From the NCBI RefSeq assembly GCF_019966535.1, contig NZ_JAIMID010000029.1, positions 1 through 52,819 of the forward strand: a stretch of DNA of 52,819 nt, written 5' to 3'. Below are positions 15,001 through 20,549 of this stretch, piece by piece; positions within the stretch are counted from its first letter, which is position 1; the number at the start of each line of letters is the position of its first letter. The notes under the pieces were generated by a model that saw nothing but the letters and a program-made list of their open reading frames with translations, had not been told where the DNA came from and searched no databases. The position numbers and the translations under genes are program-made. Origin of the DNA: Mesobacterium pallidum (GTDB taxonomy: Bacteria > Pseudomonadota > Alphaproteobacteria > Rhodobacterales > Rhodobacteraceae).

Positions 15001-17203
15001 TTTCGGCGACGGCGGCTTCCACTACCGACTGACCGACGAACATGGCGCGACCTCGACCGGCTATGCCACGGTGCTGGTGCTGCCGCTCTTCGACGTGCCG
15101 GTGGCCGTGTCGGACAGCGGTTTCGAGATGCTCGAGGACAGTTTCATCGACATCGATCCGGCCGTGCTGATGGCGAATGACGACATCCCGCTGGGGTCCG
15201 AGGTGACCTTCCTCGGCCTCACCGGGCCGGGCGTGGAAGAGCTGGAGAGCGGTCTCTGGCGCGTGACGGCGGCGCCCGATTTCTTCGGCACGCTGACGCT
15301 GCGCTACGCGCTGACCAACGAGACGGGCTTCGAGGTGCCGACCACGGTGCGGATCGAGGTGCTGCCGCTTTCGGATGCGCCGGTGGCGGTGGACGACAGC
15401 TTTGCGATGACCGAGGACGTGCCGCTGGTGCTGTTCACCACGGCGCTGACGGGCAACGATTACGACGTGGACCGGCAGGCGGTGACGCTGACGCGGGTGC
15501 TGGATGCCGAGCATGTCGGGGTCGCGCTGACCGGGGACGGGCAGGTCATCGTCACGCCCGATGCCGATTTCGCCGGCGCCGCCTGGTTTGAGTACGAGCT
15601 GACGGATTCCACCGGCATCGCCACCACGGGCCGGGTGGACCTGGCCATCGCCGCGGTGAACGACGCGCCGGTGATCGCGGCGCCAGGCCTGCTCTCGGGG
15701 GTCGAAGACACGGCCCTGGCGATCACCCTGCCGGCGGGCACCTTCAGCGACGCCGATGGCGACGCGCTGGTGCGCGAGCTGCGCGGGGCGGGCGGCACCA
15801 CGCTGCCCGAGTGGCTGACCTTCGACCCCGAGACGCTGGCGGTCTCGGGCACCCCGCCGCAGGATTTCTTCGGCGACATCGCGCTCGAGCTTGCGGCTTA
15901 TGACGGGCGGCTCGAGACGGTCGAGGGCGTGGTGCTGCGTATCGCACCGGTGAATGACGCGCCGGTGATCGCGGAAACGGCCTCTGTCGCCGTGGCCGAG
16001 AACTCGGTGTCGGCCGTCACGGTGGCGGGCATGGACGTGGACGGCGACACGCTGGCCTATGCCATCGCCGGCGGGGCGGATCGCGCGCTGTTTGCGATCA
16101 ACGCCGCGACCGGCGCGTTGGTCTTCGTCAACGCGCCGGACTTCGAGGCGCCTCGGGACGCGGATGGCGACAATGTCTACGGCGTCACCGTTTCGGTCAG
16201 CGACGGGTTCGAGACGGTCACGCAGGACCTGAGCGTCACCGTGACGGACGTGGCAGAGGCGGTCACCATCACCGGCACGGCGGGCGCCGACCTGATCGGC
16301 CCGCGCGGCGTGCCGGACGGGCAACCCGAGGTCACGGACCTGGGCGACACGCTCTACGGTCTCGACGGCGACGACACGCTCAGCGGCGGGCGCGGCGGGG
16401 ACGAGATGCACGGCGGCGCCGGCGACGACATCTACCGCGTCACCGACGCGGGCGAAGTGGTGGTCGAGCTGGCGGACGAAGGCTTCGACGTCATGCGCGG
16501 CTGGCGCAGCGACATCCTCCTGTCCGATCATGTCGAACGCGGGGTTCTGGGCGGCAGCCTGGGCCTGTCGGTCCTCGGCAATGACGGCGACAACGCGCTC
16601 AAGGGCAACGACGGCGCCAACCTGATGCAGGGCGAGGCGGGCGACGACCGCGCTTTCGGCAATGGCGGCAACGACACGATCCTGGGCGGGGCCGGCAATG
16701 ACACGCTGGGCGGCGGCGATGGCGATGACAGCATCGGCACGGGCGACGGCGACGACCTGGCCTGGGGCGGTGCGGGCAACGACACCCTGTTTGGCGCGGG
16801 CGGCAACGACGTGATCTACGGCGGCGGCGGTCAGAACCGGATCTACGGCGGCGCCGGCAGTGACACGATCTACGGCACCCATGGCGCCGACACGATCAGC
16901 GGCGGGGCGGATGCCGATACCTTCCGGTTCAACGCCGCCGTGCTGGCCGAGGACACGGTGCATGGCAACACCATCACCGATTTCAGCCAGGCCGAGGGCG
17001 ACGTGATCCTGCTCAACGCCGGCGCGGATACCTTTGCCTTTGTCGGCAGCGCCGGGTTCTCGGGCTCCGGGCCCGAGCTGCGGTTCGAGATCGACGGAAC
17101 CGACACGCTGGTCCTGGGCGATCTCGACGGCGACGGGGTGACCGATTTCCGCCTGGTGCTGACCGGCACCCTGGCGCTGAGCGCGGGCGATTTCGGGCTG
17201 TAA
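2..17203 (+). CDS. Giant RTX protein, C-terminal 5,733 residues (continues from 52742)
   Basis: This is the 3' part of the gene that starts at 40837; across the circular junction it forms residues 3970-9702. The frame is open from base 2. Residues up to about 6506 (base 7611) alternate RTX nonapeptides of type GGxGxDxLx with roughly 85-residue haemolysin-related modules of the type YxFxxGFGQDxIxD...DRIxIxG...IExIxFxDGTxW. Next come seven cadherin-like domains (7612-9810), another RTX block (9811-11310), about thirteen more cadherin-like domains (11311-16258), and a final RTX block ending in ITDFSQAEGD and LSAGDFGL, which resembles a type I secretion C-terminus. RTX motifs bind Ca2+ and fold after export. 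The expected role is a secreted or surface-retained adhesin or biofilm protein, though toxin-like activity is possible. A hairpin follows the TAA stop. The repetitive sequence means the true length should be confirmed with long reads. Confidence 0.92.
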   Translation, partial: AGGTGNDTYRFSAGFGQDRISDYDYQASGSADANVVEFDATLSAADFVVYEDGSYLRLAFAGTADWVRIPVPSPGFEGEVDPETPAITQVTFLGDGTSYTYAQLEAMAVPLPAGLFLFGDVVDDTLTGSTAADRLEGLGGNDLLIGQGGNDTLLGGLGQDTLTIGGGRVTADGQGGGTTTYRVTGGFDSIDLAADYSGEVNVLELPGVASTDVTIGYGISSRLSIAETGGAGRIILGSGAVSEVRFSDVTLTLADLYLAADATGRTGLDLFASSGTVSLDGGAGDDYLSGRSGSQVLQGFGGADSLSGSSGDDTLDGGAGHDTLNGGSGNDTYLFSTGFGHDLLYLDGGSDAFDVIVFDASVTPGDIGVTQGPGGYELSTDGGANTLTLSGDRGQIAEIRFADGTVWTPATLAALAVPAGLDQTGTQVADTLAGGAGNDEIAGGFGDDLLSGGDGNDYIYGGAGLDTITGGAGDDYLEDDTGGAVYTFGAGFGQDYIWNLRDPGSTSAVAFDATILPADVIVEELGEGGSWALRIAGTGDMITFDQYTSSSGDAYGLDEVRFADGTTWDAAELAARLVSVPWQTSIYGDNPPMPEGGAGDDIITGNSDANLLVGNGGNDTLDAGSGDDTLDGGAGDDSLAGGNGQNSYLFSAGFGQDTLYDYGYDSEIVFDATLAPADIRVEQAGSDLILHVIGTEDRITILYGATYSDLEQVVFDDGTTWTKAEMIAAVVAGTGVVVASSEAADTITGTPGADSLDGMGGGDSIDGLAGDDTLVGGTGADTVTGGTGDDLLTDEGGDDTYLYALGDGSDRIEDAGGIDRLAFGPGIAPADVTVTQIGGTDILLRIGTDTQDRITIAGAWDDPARAIETVAFDDGTSWSHADLVALALSGSAGPEVQIGSALADTVDGLGGDDRIEGRAGDDSLLGGSGSDTLSGGDGADTLVGGTGGDTLDGGAGDDVYRFGLGEGSDTITDGGGLDRVEMAAGLLPGSLAVTALNGTDIVLRVTGSEDRLVLAGALDDVAREIEEIRFADGTSWSHADLLARIPAETDKTVAGTTGDDSLAPGAGDDTVDALDGADLVDGGAGHDLLEGGLGNDTVTGGQGNDALTDAGGDDLYHFARGDGQDRLTDLSGLDAIQLGAGIAPADLWVVQDPAGTGLILRFAGTEDRIHLAGALADSALAIEELRFDGGAVLTFAELVALSQQPTEGSETITGTASDDALYGAGGDDSLDSGGGDSALYGEGGSDTLTGRDGNDTLDGGAGTDSLMGGLGDDAYVFGLGSGQDTITDTGGLDRVEFGAGVEAAQITVRKTGTGVELRLADGPDRLTIADFPNGAGTIETLLFADGSSWDAAELLRRATAGTAGDDSYAGSAGDDVLVGLAGDDTLDGLAGNDLLDGGADDDVLSGGAGADTLDGGAGEDTASGGTGGDLYVFAAGDGILLIDDQGDGTDDTLRIEGYALDALRFAKTGTDGADLTIRFAGSTDRIVVTGAFAGTAGAIETLLLADSLATLTLAEIEARVQPDIGIDGSALYGDETANTLTGTALGDYLSGGAGADTLTGGDGDDIFGDIAADDAVDQMTGGAGRDTYRYLPSFDIAADVAEDVITDFTPGDAGDVIRLSASTPNPFATGRLQIVQDGADTTLMLTGDDGTARSILRLSGVDAGLLTPANFGGVSLTRDSSGLSDSDDPTEAGGGPLGDLVYGNGGADTINGYGGNDTLAGGADGDQVNGGFGDDSVAGEAGHDALTGGAGNDILSGGAGDDTLTGGDEDAEFAGNDIFDGGLGDDLLQGGAENDIYVLGANDGRDTITDAGGTDRIAFDASVAPGDVTVVQIGDELELRVAGGTTRVRLAGAVIEEIAFDGGTTWDWAEVLTRAMGATEGDDALAILAGQSLDGLGGNDTLTGSDLADTITGGTGDDVLRGGLGDDVYRFAAGFGQDAIDDRDGLNVIELGAGIAPADVALVRGQKTVILEVLGTGDRIDLGWDADPAMAIREVRFDGGTVWTAATLVGMALAATAGDDVIHGTDGAETLTGGAGDDRLIGDDGADDLTGGTGVDLLEGGLGDDTYRFALGDDQDRIADGGGSDVLVLGPGITEADIRVAQSSDGSAMILAIGADGDRIRIDDMLGAGRIETIRFDSGTEWGMADLLARVPTALDDHIFGDETDNPLTGGLGDDRISGGAGDDTYTFAAGDGRDIIRDGASSGADRLVISGYALSEIRFAQLGTDSTDLAIQFDGSDDQILIAGGLDTRGRGIETVEIADDGVSLTIADITARLVAAQASDGADTVLGSDSDDTLAGGPGDDLLIGQRGNDVFDYASGDGDDRIEALEGGANEVRLLDYLPEDVVLAVRAGPTSDDFTIGFATNGDRLVLVGALGSGNAGSTTLQVRFADDTVWGRAEMRARALQDIETGFDDSIFGFDGDDLIDFGAGDDWADGRGGADGYTFSVGDGQDRIKDSGTATTDLDVVSFVGFDPAQATVSRLFRGSETVLIEFVDQPGDSLMVIDALSSGGTSVEEYRFDDGTSWTRADLLTLLDNNAPVANDDGYFSVVTGQELAISLNDLLANDFDADDDALTVTLVDGSPDGTATLVGDGTLRFTSVTDFTGTTTIRYRITDGRNAFDEAVINVNVRPVAEALDDTGFTVDEDDYLVIRAERLLSNDVDGDRMIVGQVLDAVGGTVALTTDGNIGFTPDADYNGPAQFTYAANTPEGGRAEAIVHIDVLPVNDDPTGVNDGGFTVDENASTLIDPAALLANDSDIDGDTLVLQSVQSSADLLVTINGDGQIVVTPRADFFGTASFGYTVADPSGATDTATVTVTVTPGNSDPEAVDDRFVTEDIGDPIREDNPVVISLSRLIANDSDPDGDTLTLVSVSGASNGRATLLDNQTVLFEPTANFNGEAAFTYTISDGQGGTASATATLVYQPVNDRPVARDDHYSDSELPILRGTEDVVMTIPIAELLKNDYDVEGFSVTFENATGGVNGDVVVDGDNVVFTPDADFWGEATFGYSITDPEGLVDGGLVTMYFEAVGDAPPEPESDQILIPEDIPTVIRLDTLLGNDFDIDGDTLEIIGWRPLNGLGDVFTFGAAAAGPMNGTIEVNADGDYLFTPFIDATFSSGFVYIVSDNAEGTAEAFVDIVILPSNDDPTVVDDPGFVTPLDVPLVIRAADLLFNDYDIEQADTDGDGTIDVDLDNPDRPRPTFVGVDAVLDPVELAQGRRVPLGTFEEVTFRGEEFVVARFDAGYSGPVVIEYRIADEEGLEDTGFATATVADFYGQELGGTPLVDYIEGNALDETIRGYRLDDWVRALGGDDVIETGTGDDLIEAGAGNDWIDAGDGGDDIRGGAGQDTVSFAGSNVGVRADLSTLIGQGGYAQGDLYSGIEALDGTGWNDTLGGDDGANTLWGRDGDDLLEGRGDADSLYGGLGDDTLDGGAGGDSLGGGEGIDTATYFFSDAGVQVSLSAGTATGGWATGDTLVSIENLDGSEFADTLEGDGGANALYGDRGDDTLTGLAGDDRLQGGRGADRIDGGAGIDTAVYTLSSAGIVIDLAAGTASGGDAMGDVLVGIEIIEASYHDDALLGDSGDNRFRGSRGADLMDGRGGFDTADYANADEAVAVNLATGMGLAGEASGDTLISIEALIGSVHADTFTGSDGADVLDGRFGDDLLRGGFGSDDYLFGFDGSADRIEEQGDAIDIDRLVIDSALAPKDLSLLRIGDDLFVELERGDGYLIDTVTVAGHFLGTETGIEEIVFADGTTWDRAEMAARLRDGRFNAQDDIFRLGIEDEIAVIDPATLVLNDAESGTDALELVSVQAAQFGSVWINGDGMIEFLGDQDHNGDAFFAYTVRDALGRESTARVEVNLMPVNDAPVAVDDPLQYGVEDQPLRIRIETLLANDYDVDGDAAMEGLRIVSAQPLTGSDGSPLRPYKHPDYDGEATDATWSKDGQYIEFLSRPDYFGFAGFTYVLEDNDGAQSTADVEIYFAPVNDAPRITERAVSSKLEETTIFTVSQMMAKVYDVEGDAFEFVGLHIGADGNASANGIEVFDPDTGIIAFTPEALGAASISFDVIDARGAEAVLAFNINVRPQNLGPNARDDYGLRALEDEVILIDPALLLANDTDPDDDPISFVEVYRFAENGKVIVNGDGMIEFAVKSDFNGTASFEYTITDGRGGYDSATAHITVLPVNNGPELRNDVVFGIEDGPQYVIPAEAFGNDRDLDGDVIFFDGTNVLGTLQNRYLASDFTIEAKAANNTELPDWLSFDLDTLTFSGVFPEGGDPVEVAVFVSDPSNGAVHPFRFTFSESRATDLAAGLSVEEAVLGGFELRDAFAVTLDADGDGVASFDISAGAFDATVIGGRPLPSWLRFDADTRSFALTAFEADDPDLVRVQVVYTPDPKPDLPEDQYYSTERGFTLEFVLDPAAPDLAAINALLAGDPGLEAAGLFGLDLNDAASLTALRESQAPLDSWLTFDPETLSFTGTPPSHYVGAVPVRIDVAAGGGLPDMSIITEVVVDEIIQVHSDTAGFQAIDVPNRIDVVTPDDFNGSVVFTYDANDEKGGTSDEPAIIVFNVTPEREAPVANGDRVDLFENGSVTFAVADLLANDRDDDGDALRVTGFGDPANGAISVLEAQVAAVPLISLTPLPGGSWTAELEDGSPLPDWMRVDAATGHLGASVPLDVRADYAIRFINTDGTTTNSAVESLAFDGNDGAMVTYLPLTGFAGEDVLSYTLTDDAEGPVEGIVTLDVASLLDPPVAVTDKLNVYEDGTLVIDPATLLANDYDVDGDSIRFIGVEGAENGSVSFDGTQITFTPTPDFAGKAQFLYRVTDDTHGESTGLVDLTVISTNVAPEAVTDVFATVEDVPFEFTIADLLANDTDLDGDAISFVSLQSSANGGRIIELPDGRYQFVPDENVNGPLNFSYQITDGRLRDTGTITFDIEAVNDAPIGNTDGHFIGQQDQPFVIDFADLLFNDRDVEGDAFSIVEVFDGDNGTVWRDGDTAVFQGRAGYFGDGGFHYRLTDEHGATSTGYATVLVLPLFDVPVAVSDSGFEMLEDSFIDIDPAVLMANDDIPLGSEVTFLGLTGPGVEELESGLWRVTAAPDFFGTLTLRYALTNETGFEVPTTVRIEVLPLSDAPVAVDDSFAMTEDVPLVLFTTALTGNDYDVDRQAVTLTRVLDAEHVGVALTGDGQVIVTPDADFAGAAWFEYELTDSTGIATTGRVDLAIAAVNDAPVIAAPGLLSGVEDTALAITLPAGTFSDADGDALVRELRGAGGTTLPEWLTFDPETLAVSGTPPQDFFGDIALELAAYDGRLETVEGVVLRIAPVNDAPVIAETASVAVAENSVSAVTVAGMDVDGDTLAYAIAGGADRALFAINAATGALVFVNAPDFEAPRDADGDNVYGVTVSVSDGFETVTQDLSVTVTDVAEAVTITGTAGADLIGPRGVPDGQPEVTDLGDTLYGLDGDDTLSGGRGGDEMHGGAGDDIYRVTDAGEVVVELADEGFDVMRGWRSDILLSDHVERGVLGGSLGLSVLGNDGDNALKGNDGANLMQGEAGDDRAFGNGGNDTILGGAGNDTLGGGDGDDSIGTGDGDDLAWGGAGNDTLFGAGGNDVIYGGGGQNRIYGGAGSDTIYGTHGADTISGGADADTFRFNAAVLAEDTVHGNTITDFSQAEGDVILLNAGADTFAFVGSAGFSGSGPELRFEIDGTDTLVLGDLDGDGVTDFRLVLTGTLALSAGDFGL
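4780..5022 (+). other. Internal RTX C-terminus-like segment (residues about 5562-5643)
   Basis: Inside the giant gene, this segment breaks the regular repeat pattern. It reads VITDFTPGDAGDVIRLS, then a short beta-rich stretch, then LTPANFGG. This layout resembles the end of a type I-secreted RTX protein, including the real C-terminus of this gene (ITDFSQAEGD ... LSAGDFGL). A similar segment lies at 49591-49860. I infer that these are relics of ancestral C-termini left by end-to-end fusion of RTX units. Confidence 0.5.
7612..9810 (+). other. First cadherin-like domain array (7 domains) of the giant RTX protein
   Basis: About seven tandem domains of roughly 95-130 residues follow the pattern VAxDDxxxxxED...LLANDxDxDGDxL...FTPxxxFxGxAxFxYxxxDxxG...VxPVNDxP. 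This is the bacterial cadherin-like/VCBS-type fold seen in large adhesins. The DxDGD and ND motifs at domain boundaries are typical Ca2+ ligands. The seventh domain is longer and has a DGDGTIDVD insertion. The array gives a stiff extended stalk in known adhesins; that role here is inferred. Confidence 0.8.
11311..16258 (+). other. Second cadherin-like domain array (about 13 domains)
   Basis: This block holds about thirteen further cadherin-like domains with the same LLANDxDxDGD and VNDAP landmarks. Some carry insertions of the dystroglycan/He-PIG type (LPDWLSFDLDT, LPEWLTFDPETL ... SGTPP). The last domain, near 15970-16258, looks like a classical cadherin repeat (AVAENSVSAVTV ... DVDGDTLAYAI). 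Sequence divergence between domains is high, so this is an old array and not a recent expansion. Confidence 0.78.
16259..17203 (+). other. C-terminal RTX block and type I secretion signal region
   Basis: The last 314 residues contain about ten GGxGND nonapeptides, then SGGADADTFRFNA, ITDFSQAEGD and a beta-rich tail ending LSAGDFGL. This arrangement is typical of uncleaved C-terminal targeting regions recognised by ABC-type (type I) exporters. No exporter gene is present in this window. Confidence 0.75.
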
Positions 17204-17225
17204 CCCGGCCCGGCGCAGGGTCACG

Positions 17226-17253
17226 AAAAAAGGCCGGGGGATCGCCCCCGGCC
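17226..17253 (-). terminator. Rho-independent terminator of the acyltransferase gene
   Basis: A perfect 9-bp GC stem (17232-17240 with 17245-17253, loop ATCG) is followed on the minus strand by a run of six T (complement of 17226-17231). It ends the minus-strand acyltransferase transcript and may also stop the giant RTX transcript arriving from the other side. Confidence 0.85.
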
Positions 17254-17278
17254 TGTGCCGTTCCTTCGCGCGGCGACC

Positions 17279-17851
17279 TTACTGCACGGTCGCGCCGTCC
17301 GGGGCACTCTCGGTGCCGGGGGCGCGGCGGGCGCCCATCTTTTCCAGGACCTCGGCATCGACCAGCCGGGTGATCAGCGGGTGCAGCCGCATTTCGCCAT
17401 CCTTCACCACCTGGCGGAAGTTGGCGATCACCGTGGCCGTGGTGGCCCGGTCCTGCGCGATCACGTCCAGCAACCAGTGGATCTTGCCGCTGTTCCATTC
17501 ATCGCTTTTCAGCCGCACCGGAAAGACACCGTTGGCGATCTGCTCGCGGATGCGGGCGTCGACCTCTTCGCTGACGCTGGCCCAGATGGCGAACCCGGCC
17601 ATGTCGGCGGCGGCCGGGTTGTCCTTTTTCGTCGGGTAGGCGATGGCCAGCCGGTCGTGCAGCATGGGGTCCAGTACGAGGTGCTGCAAATCCGCCAGCA
17701 TCTGCGTGCGGTAACGCGGCATCATCATCATCGCCATGACGGCCTTGCCGAAATTCTCGCGCAGGGCCGACCGCAGGGTGGCGATCTTTTTCGCGACCTC
17801 GGGGTCGATCTGCGGGGTCTCGGGGGCCTCGGTCCTGGGGGCGTCGGTCAT
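17279..17851 (-). CDS. HlyC-family toxin-activating lysine acyltransferase
   Basis: The 190-residue product matches the RTX toxin-activating acyltransferase family (HlyC/CyaC/ApxC), which moves a fatty acyl chain from acyl-ACP onto lysines of a pro-RTX toxin in the cytosol. Visible hallmarks are PRYR (45-48), LxHDRLAIAY (64-72), AGFAIWASVSEEVDARI (85-101), EWNSGKIHWLLDVIA (118-132) and HPLITRLVD. Aligned by memory to E. coli HlyC, Asp129 falls on catalytic Asp92, but the position of catalytic His23 is Tyr47. The start at 17851 was chosen because AGGAGA lies just upstream; a longer frame to 17914 lacks a good ribosome site. The gene lies between two RTX genes on the opposite strand, so one or both are likely substrates. 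Activity with Tyr at the His position is uncertain. Confidence 0.85.
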   Translation of the reverse strand: MTDAPRTEAPETPQIDPEVAKKIATLRSALRENFGKAVMAMMMMPRYRTQMLADLQHLVLDPMLHDRLAIAYPTKKDNPAAADMAGFAIWASVSEEVDARIREQIANGVFPVRLKSDEWNSGKIHWLLDVIAQDRATTATVIANFRQVVKDGEMRLHPLITRLVDAEVLEKMGARRAPGTESAPDGATVQ

Positions 17852-18181
17852 CAATCTCTCCTGCCGGTCAAATGGGTTTGGGGGCGCGGGGCCGGCCCAC
17901 AATCTGCCAGACATGTCTAGCGAAGCGGGCGCGCGATGGCAAAGATCCTGTCGCCGCCCAAAGATCCGCTAATCCGAGTTATGTTGCCGCGAAGTCACCC
18001 CCGCCGCGCCGTAACCTGTTGGCAACATGCGGCTTCCGGCCCGATGACAATTTGCGTCACGCCCTCGGAATTATTGGCGCGGTCCGGATTTTGTCATTAG
18101 AACCACGCCACGGCCGCGGGACGGGCCGCCGCGAAGCCACGTATTTCAGGGGTGGCGCGGGACTTTTGGGAAGGATTGGAC
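17852..18181. promoter_or_regulatory. Divergent intergenic region between acyltransferase and second RTX gene
   Basis: This 330-bp region has no gene and must hold promoters for both flanking genes. It contains a palindrome AGACATGTCT (17909-17918) and an inverted repeat ATGTTGCC (17981-17988) / GGCAACAT (18021-18028). A ribosome site GAAGGA (18170-18175) precedes the RTX start at 18182. I cannot assign promoters with confidence. Confidence 0.4.
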
Positions 18182-20443
18182 ATGCCGATTTCTTTGAGGG
18201 CCGAGGTCAACCTCGGCACGGTCGTGGGCTGGCTTGGCTTTGGCGTCGGGATCAACCCCGAGGTCGCGGAGCTGGCCGACGGGCGCATCGTCGCCGTCTG
18301 GCTCGATGCGGCAGCAGACAGCGATCCGGGCTATGCGCATTATGACGTCTGGGCCCGCATCCACGCCGCCGATGGCAGCAGCAGCGAAGCGGCGTTCCTG
18401 GTCAATGCCGACGTGGCGGGCGGGATGGGCCGCCCCATGGTCACGGCCACGGCCGATGGCGGTTTCGTCGTTGCCTGGGCGCAGCAGAACACCGACGGGA
18501 CCGATTACAACAATTACCGCGCGCGGGCCTTCGATTCCGCCGGATCGCCCCGCACGGCGGACGACCTGATCGTCGGCATCGACACCGAGAACCCGTTCTC
18601 TCCGGTGCGGGACGCCACCTGGAACGACAACGACTACGGCCGCGTGCTGGGCCTGTCGAACGGGACCACGGTGCTGGCCTGGGAACAGGACGACGCCAAC
18701 ACCGTCTCGGGTCGCATCCTGTCGGCCGATGGCACGACCATGGGCGACGGCGTGCTGCTCCTGTCGCCCGGCGACCACTTCCTGCTGACCGAGCTCGCGA
18801 CTGGCGACGTGCTGGTCTACGAGGGCACCAACGATGGAGTCCTCATGCGCCTGTCCGACGCCACGCTGACCGGCGCGCCGGCGGGCGTGCCCGGCGCCTC
18901 CGGGCCGGTGACGCTGGAGCATGACCTCGGCAACGACCGCGCGGCGGGCGTCGCCTTTGGCGCGCGCAGCCAGGCGGGCGAGTTCGACTTCATCCAGCCC
19001 CTGCCCGGCGGCGGCTTCGTGATGGCCTATGATTACGACGACGGCGCGTCGCGCCTGCGGGTGCATTGGTTCGATGCCGCCGGCGCCCCGGTGCGGCATG
19101 TCGATCTCGCCTATCCCGAGCAGGAGGACTACGATTTCGGCCGCGTCACGCCGCTGGCCGATGGTAGTTTCCTCATCACCTGGCAGATGACCATCGCCTA
19201 TGGCGACACCGACCTTGGCGTGCAGCATTTCGATGCCGCCGGCAGCGCGCTCAGCGATGTGGTCCTGATCCATACCAGCCAGGCCGCCGCGCAACAGGTG
19301 CAGGACGTCGACCTGCTGGACAGCGGCGAGCTGCTGGTCACCTTCACCGACGGCTCCTTCACCGAGATCGACGGCGTGATCGACTACCAGCGGATGAGCT
19401 TCGTCACCCTGCCCGGGATCGAGACGCCCGGCCCGACCATGGGCCCCGACGCGCTGTTGGGAACAGGCGGCAATGACGTGATCGAGGCGCTCGGCGGCAA
19501 TGACACCGTGCAGGGCCTCGCTGGCAACGACACGCTGAGCGGCGGGGGCGGGTTCGACAGCCTGCTGGGCGGAGACGGGTTCGACCGGCTGATCGGCGGC
19601 GCGCAGGGCGACACCCTGTCGGGCGGCGCGGGCGGCGACACGCTGCTGGGCAACGACGGGTTCGACGTGCTCGACGGCGACGCGGGCCATGACCGGCTCG
19701 AGGGCCACAAGGGCAACGACCTGCTGCGCGGCGGGGCGGGCGACGACGTGCTCTATGGCAACATCGGCGACGACACGCTGAACGGCGGCGACGGGGCCGA
19801 CCTGGCCTACATGGGCGATGGCGCGGACGTCTTCTACGACAACACCGAAGGCGCACCGGCCGGCAACGACACCGTCTGGGGCGAGGCCGGCGACGACGTG
19901 ATCTACGGCGGCAACGGCTTTGACGTCTTCTTCGGTGGCAGCGGCGCGGATTACATCCAGGGCGGCAAGGGTTTCGATTCGATCTACGGCGGCGACCAGT
20001 CCGATACGATCTACGGCAACGATGGCAACGACCTGGTCTACGGCGGGCGCGGCGCGGACCTGGCCTACCTTGGCACCGGGGCGGATGTCTTTGTCGACGA
20101 CGCGCAGACGGCCTTCGGCGACGACATGGTCTATGGCGGCGGCGGCTGGGACACGATCCGCAGCCTGGGCGGCGACGACACGGTCACAGGCGGCGACGGG
20201 GCCGACACGTTCATCTTCGGCGCCGGGATCGGCGATGCGGTGATCACCGACATGACCGACAATGTGGACGAGGTGCAGCTGGACGCCGCACTCTGGGGCG
20301 GCGCGCTGAGCGACGCGGCCCTGGCCGCGCGCACCACGCTGGTGGACGGCGCGGCGCAACTGGAACTTGACACCGGGGCGACGCTGACCTTTGCCGGGCT
20401 CACGACGCTGGACGGGCTGGCGGACGATTTCGCCATCCTCTGA
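18182..20443 (+). CDS. RTX calcium-binding protein with beta-propeller-like N-terminus
   Basis: The 753-residue product has two parts. Residues 1 to about 415 contain repeated blades such as PEVAELADGRIVAVW, PMVTATADGGFVVAWAQ and VTPLADGSFLITWQ, which resemble beta-propeller repeats often fused to RTX tails. From about residue 420 there are about fifteen RTX nonapeptides (GGNDTVQGLAGNDTLSG and similar), then a non-repetitive tail ending near DGLADDFAIL that should carry the type I secretion signal. There is no N-terminal signal peptide, as expected for this route. ATG 18182 was chosen because of GAAGGA six bases upstream; a GTG at 18152 has no such site. It is separated from the giant RTX gene only by the acyltransferase gene, so a shared exporter is likely. 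The function of the propeller is unknown. Confidence 0.85.
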   Translation: MPISLRAEVNLGTVVGWLGFGVGINPEVAELADGRIVAVWLDAAADSDPGYAHYDVWARIHAADGSSSEAAFLVNADVAGGMGRPMVTATADGGFVVAWAQQNTDGTDYNNYRARAFDSAGSPRTADDLIVGIDTENPFSPVRDATWNDNDYGRVLGLSNGTTVLAWEQDDANTVSGRILSADGTTMGDGVLLLSPGDHFLLTELATGDVLVYEGTNDGVLMRLSDATLTGAPAGVPGASGPVTLEHDLGNDRAAGVAFGARSQAGEFDFIQPLPGGGFVMAYDYDDGASRLRVHWFDAAGAPVRHVDLAYPEQEDYDFGRVTPLADGSFLITWQMTIAYGDTDLGVQHFDAAGSALSDVVLIHTSQAAAQQVQDVDLLDSGELLVTFTDGSFTEIDGVIDYQRMSFVTLPGIETPGPTMGPDALLGTGGNDVIEALGGNDTVQGLAGNDTLSGGGGFDSLLGGDGFDRLIGGAQGDTLSGGAGGDTLLGNDGFDVLDGDAGHDRLEGHKGNDLLRGGAGDDVLYGNIGDDTLNGGDGADLAYMGDGADVFYDNTEGAPAGNDTVWGEAGDDVIYGGNGFDVFFGGSGADYIQGGKGFDSIYGGDQSDTIYGNDGNDLVYGGRGADLAYLGTGADVFVDDAQTAFGDDMVYGGGGWDTIRSLGGDDTVTGGDGADTFIFGAGIGDAVITDMTDNVDEVQLDAALWGGALSDAALAARTTLVDGAAQLELDTGATLTFAGLTTLDGLADDFAIL

Positions 20444-20496
20444 CGGCGTCGGTGGGTTGACCCGGTGACCCCGGAAAACCCACCCGACACCATGAC

Positions 20497-20524
20497 AAAG
20501 GGGCGGCCGTTGGGCCGCCCCTTT
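20497..20524. terminator. Bidirectional terminator between RTX gene and xylA
   Basis: A perfect 12-bp stem, AAAGGGGCGGCC (20497-20508) with GGCCGCCCCTTT (20513-20524) and loop GTTG, lies between two convergent genes. The A/T ends of the stem give short T-runs in both directions. A second weaker inverted repeat (GTGGGTT / AACCCAC) lies just before it at about 20451-20485. Confidence 0.8.
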
Positions 20525-20549
20525 GCCTGTTCGCAGGACGCCCAGCCGT

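Noticed and set aside
7244..17224. A 3,326-residue open frame on the minus strand opposite the giant gene
   Set aside because: It mirrors the plus-strand codon pattern. G/C-rich repeats of GGC, GAC and CTG leave few stops on the other strand. Its sequence is low in hydrophobic order and has no recognisable domain. The same applies to the frames at 833-6475 and 43969-49500 (minus).
17852..17914. Longer acyltransferase start (MSGRLWAGP...)
   Set aside because: The extra 21 residues lack a ribosome site, whereas ATG 17851 has AGGAGA at proper spacing and gives the family's usual beginning.
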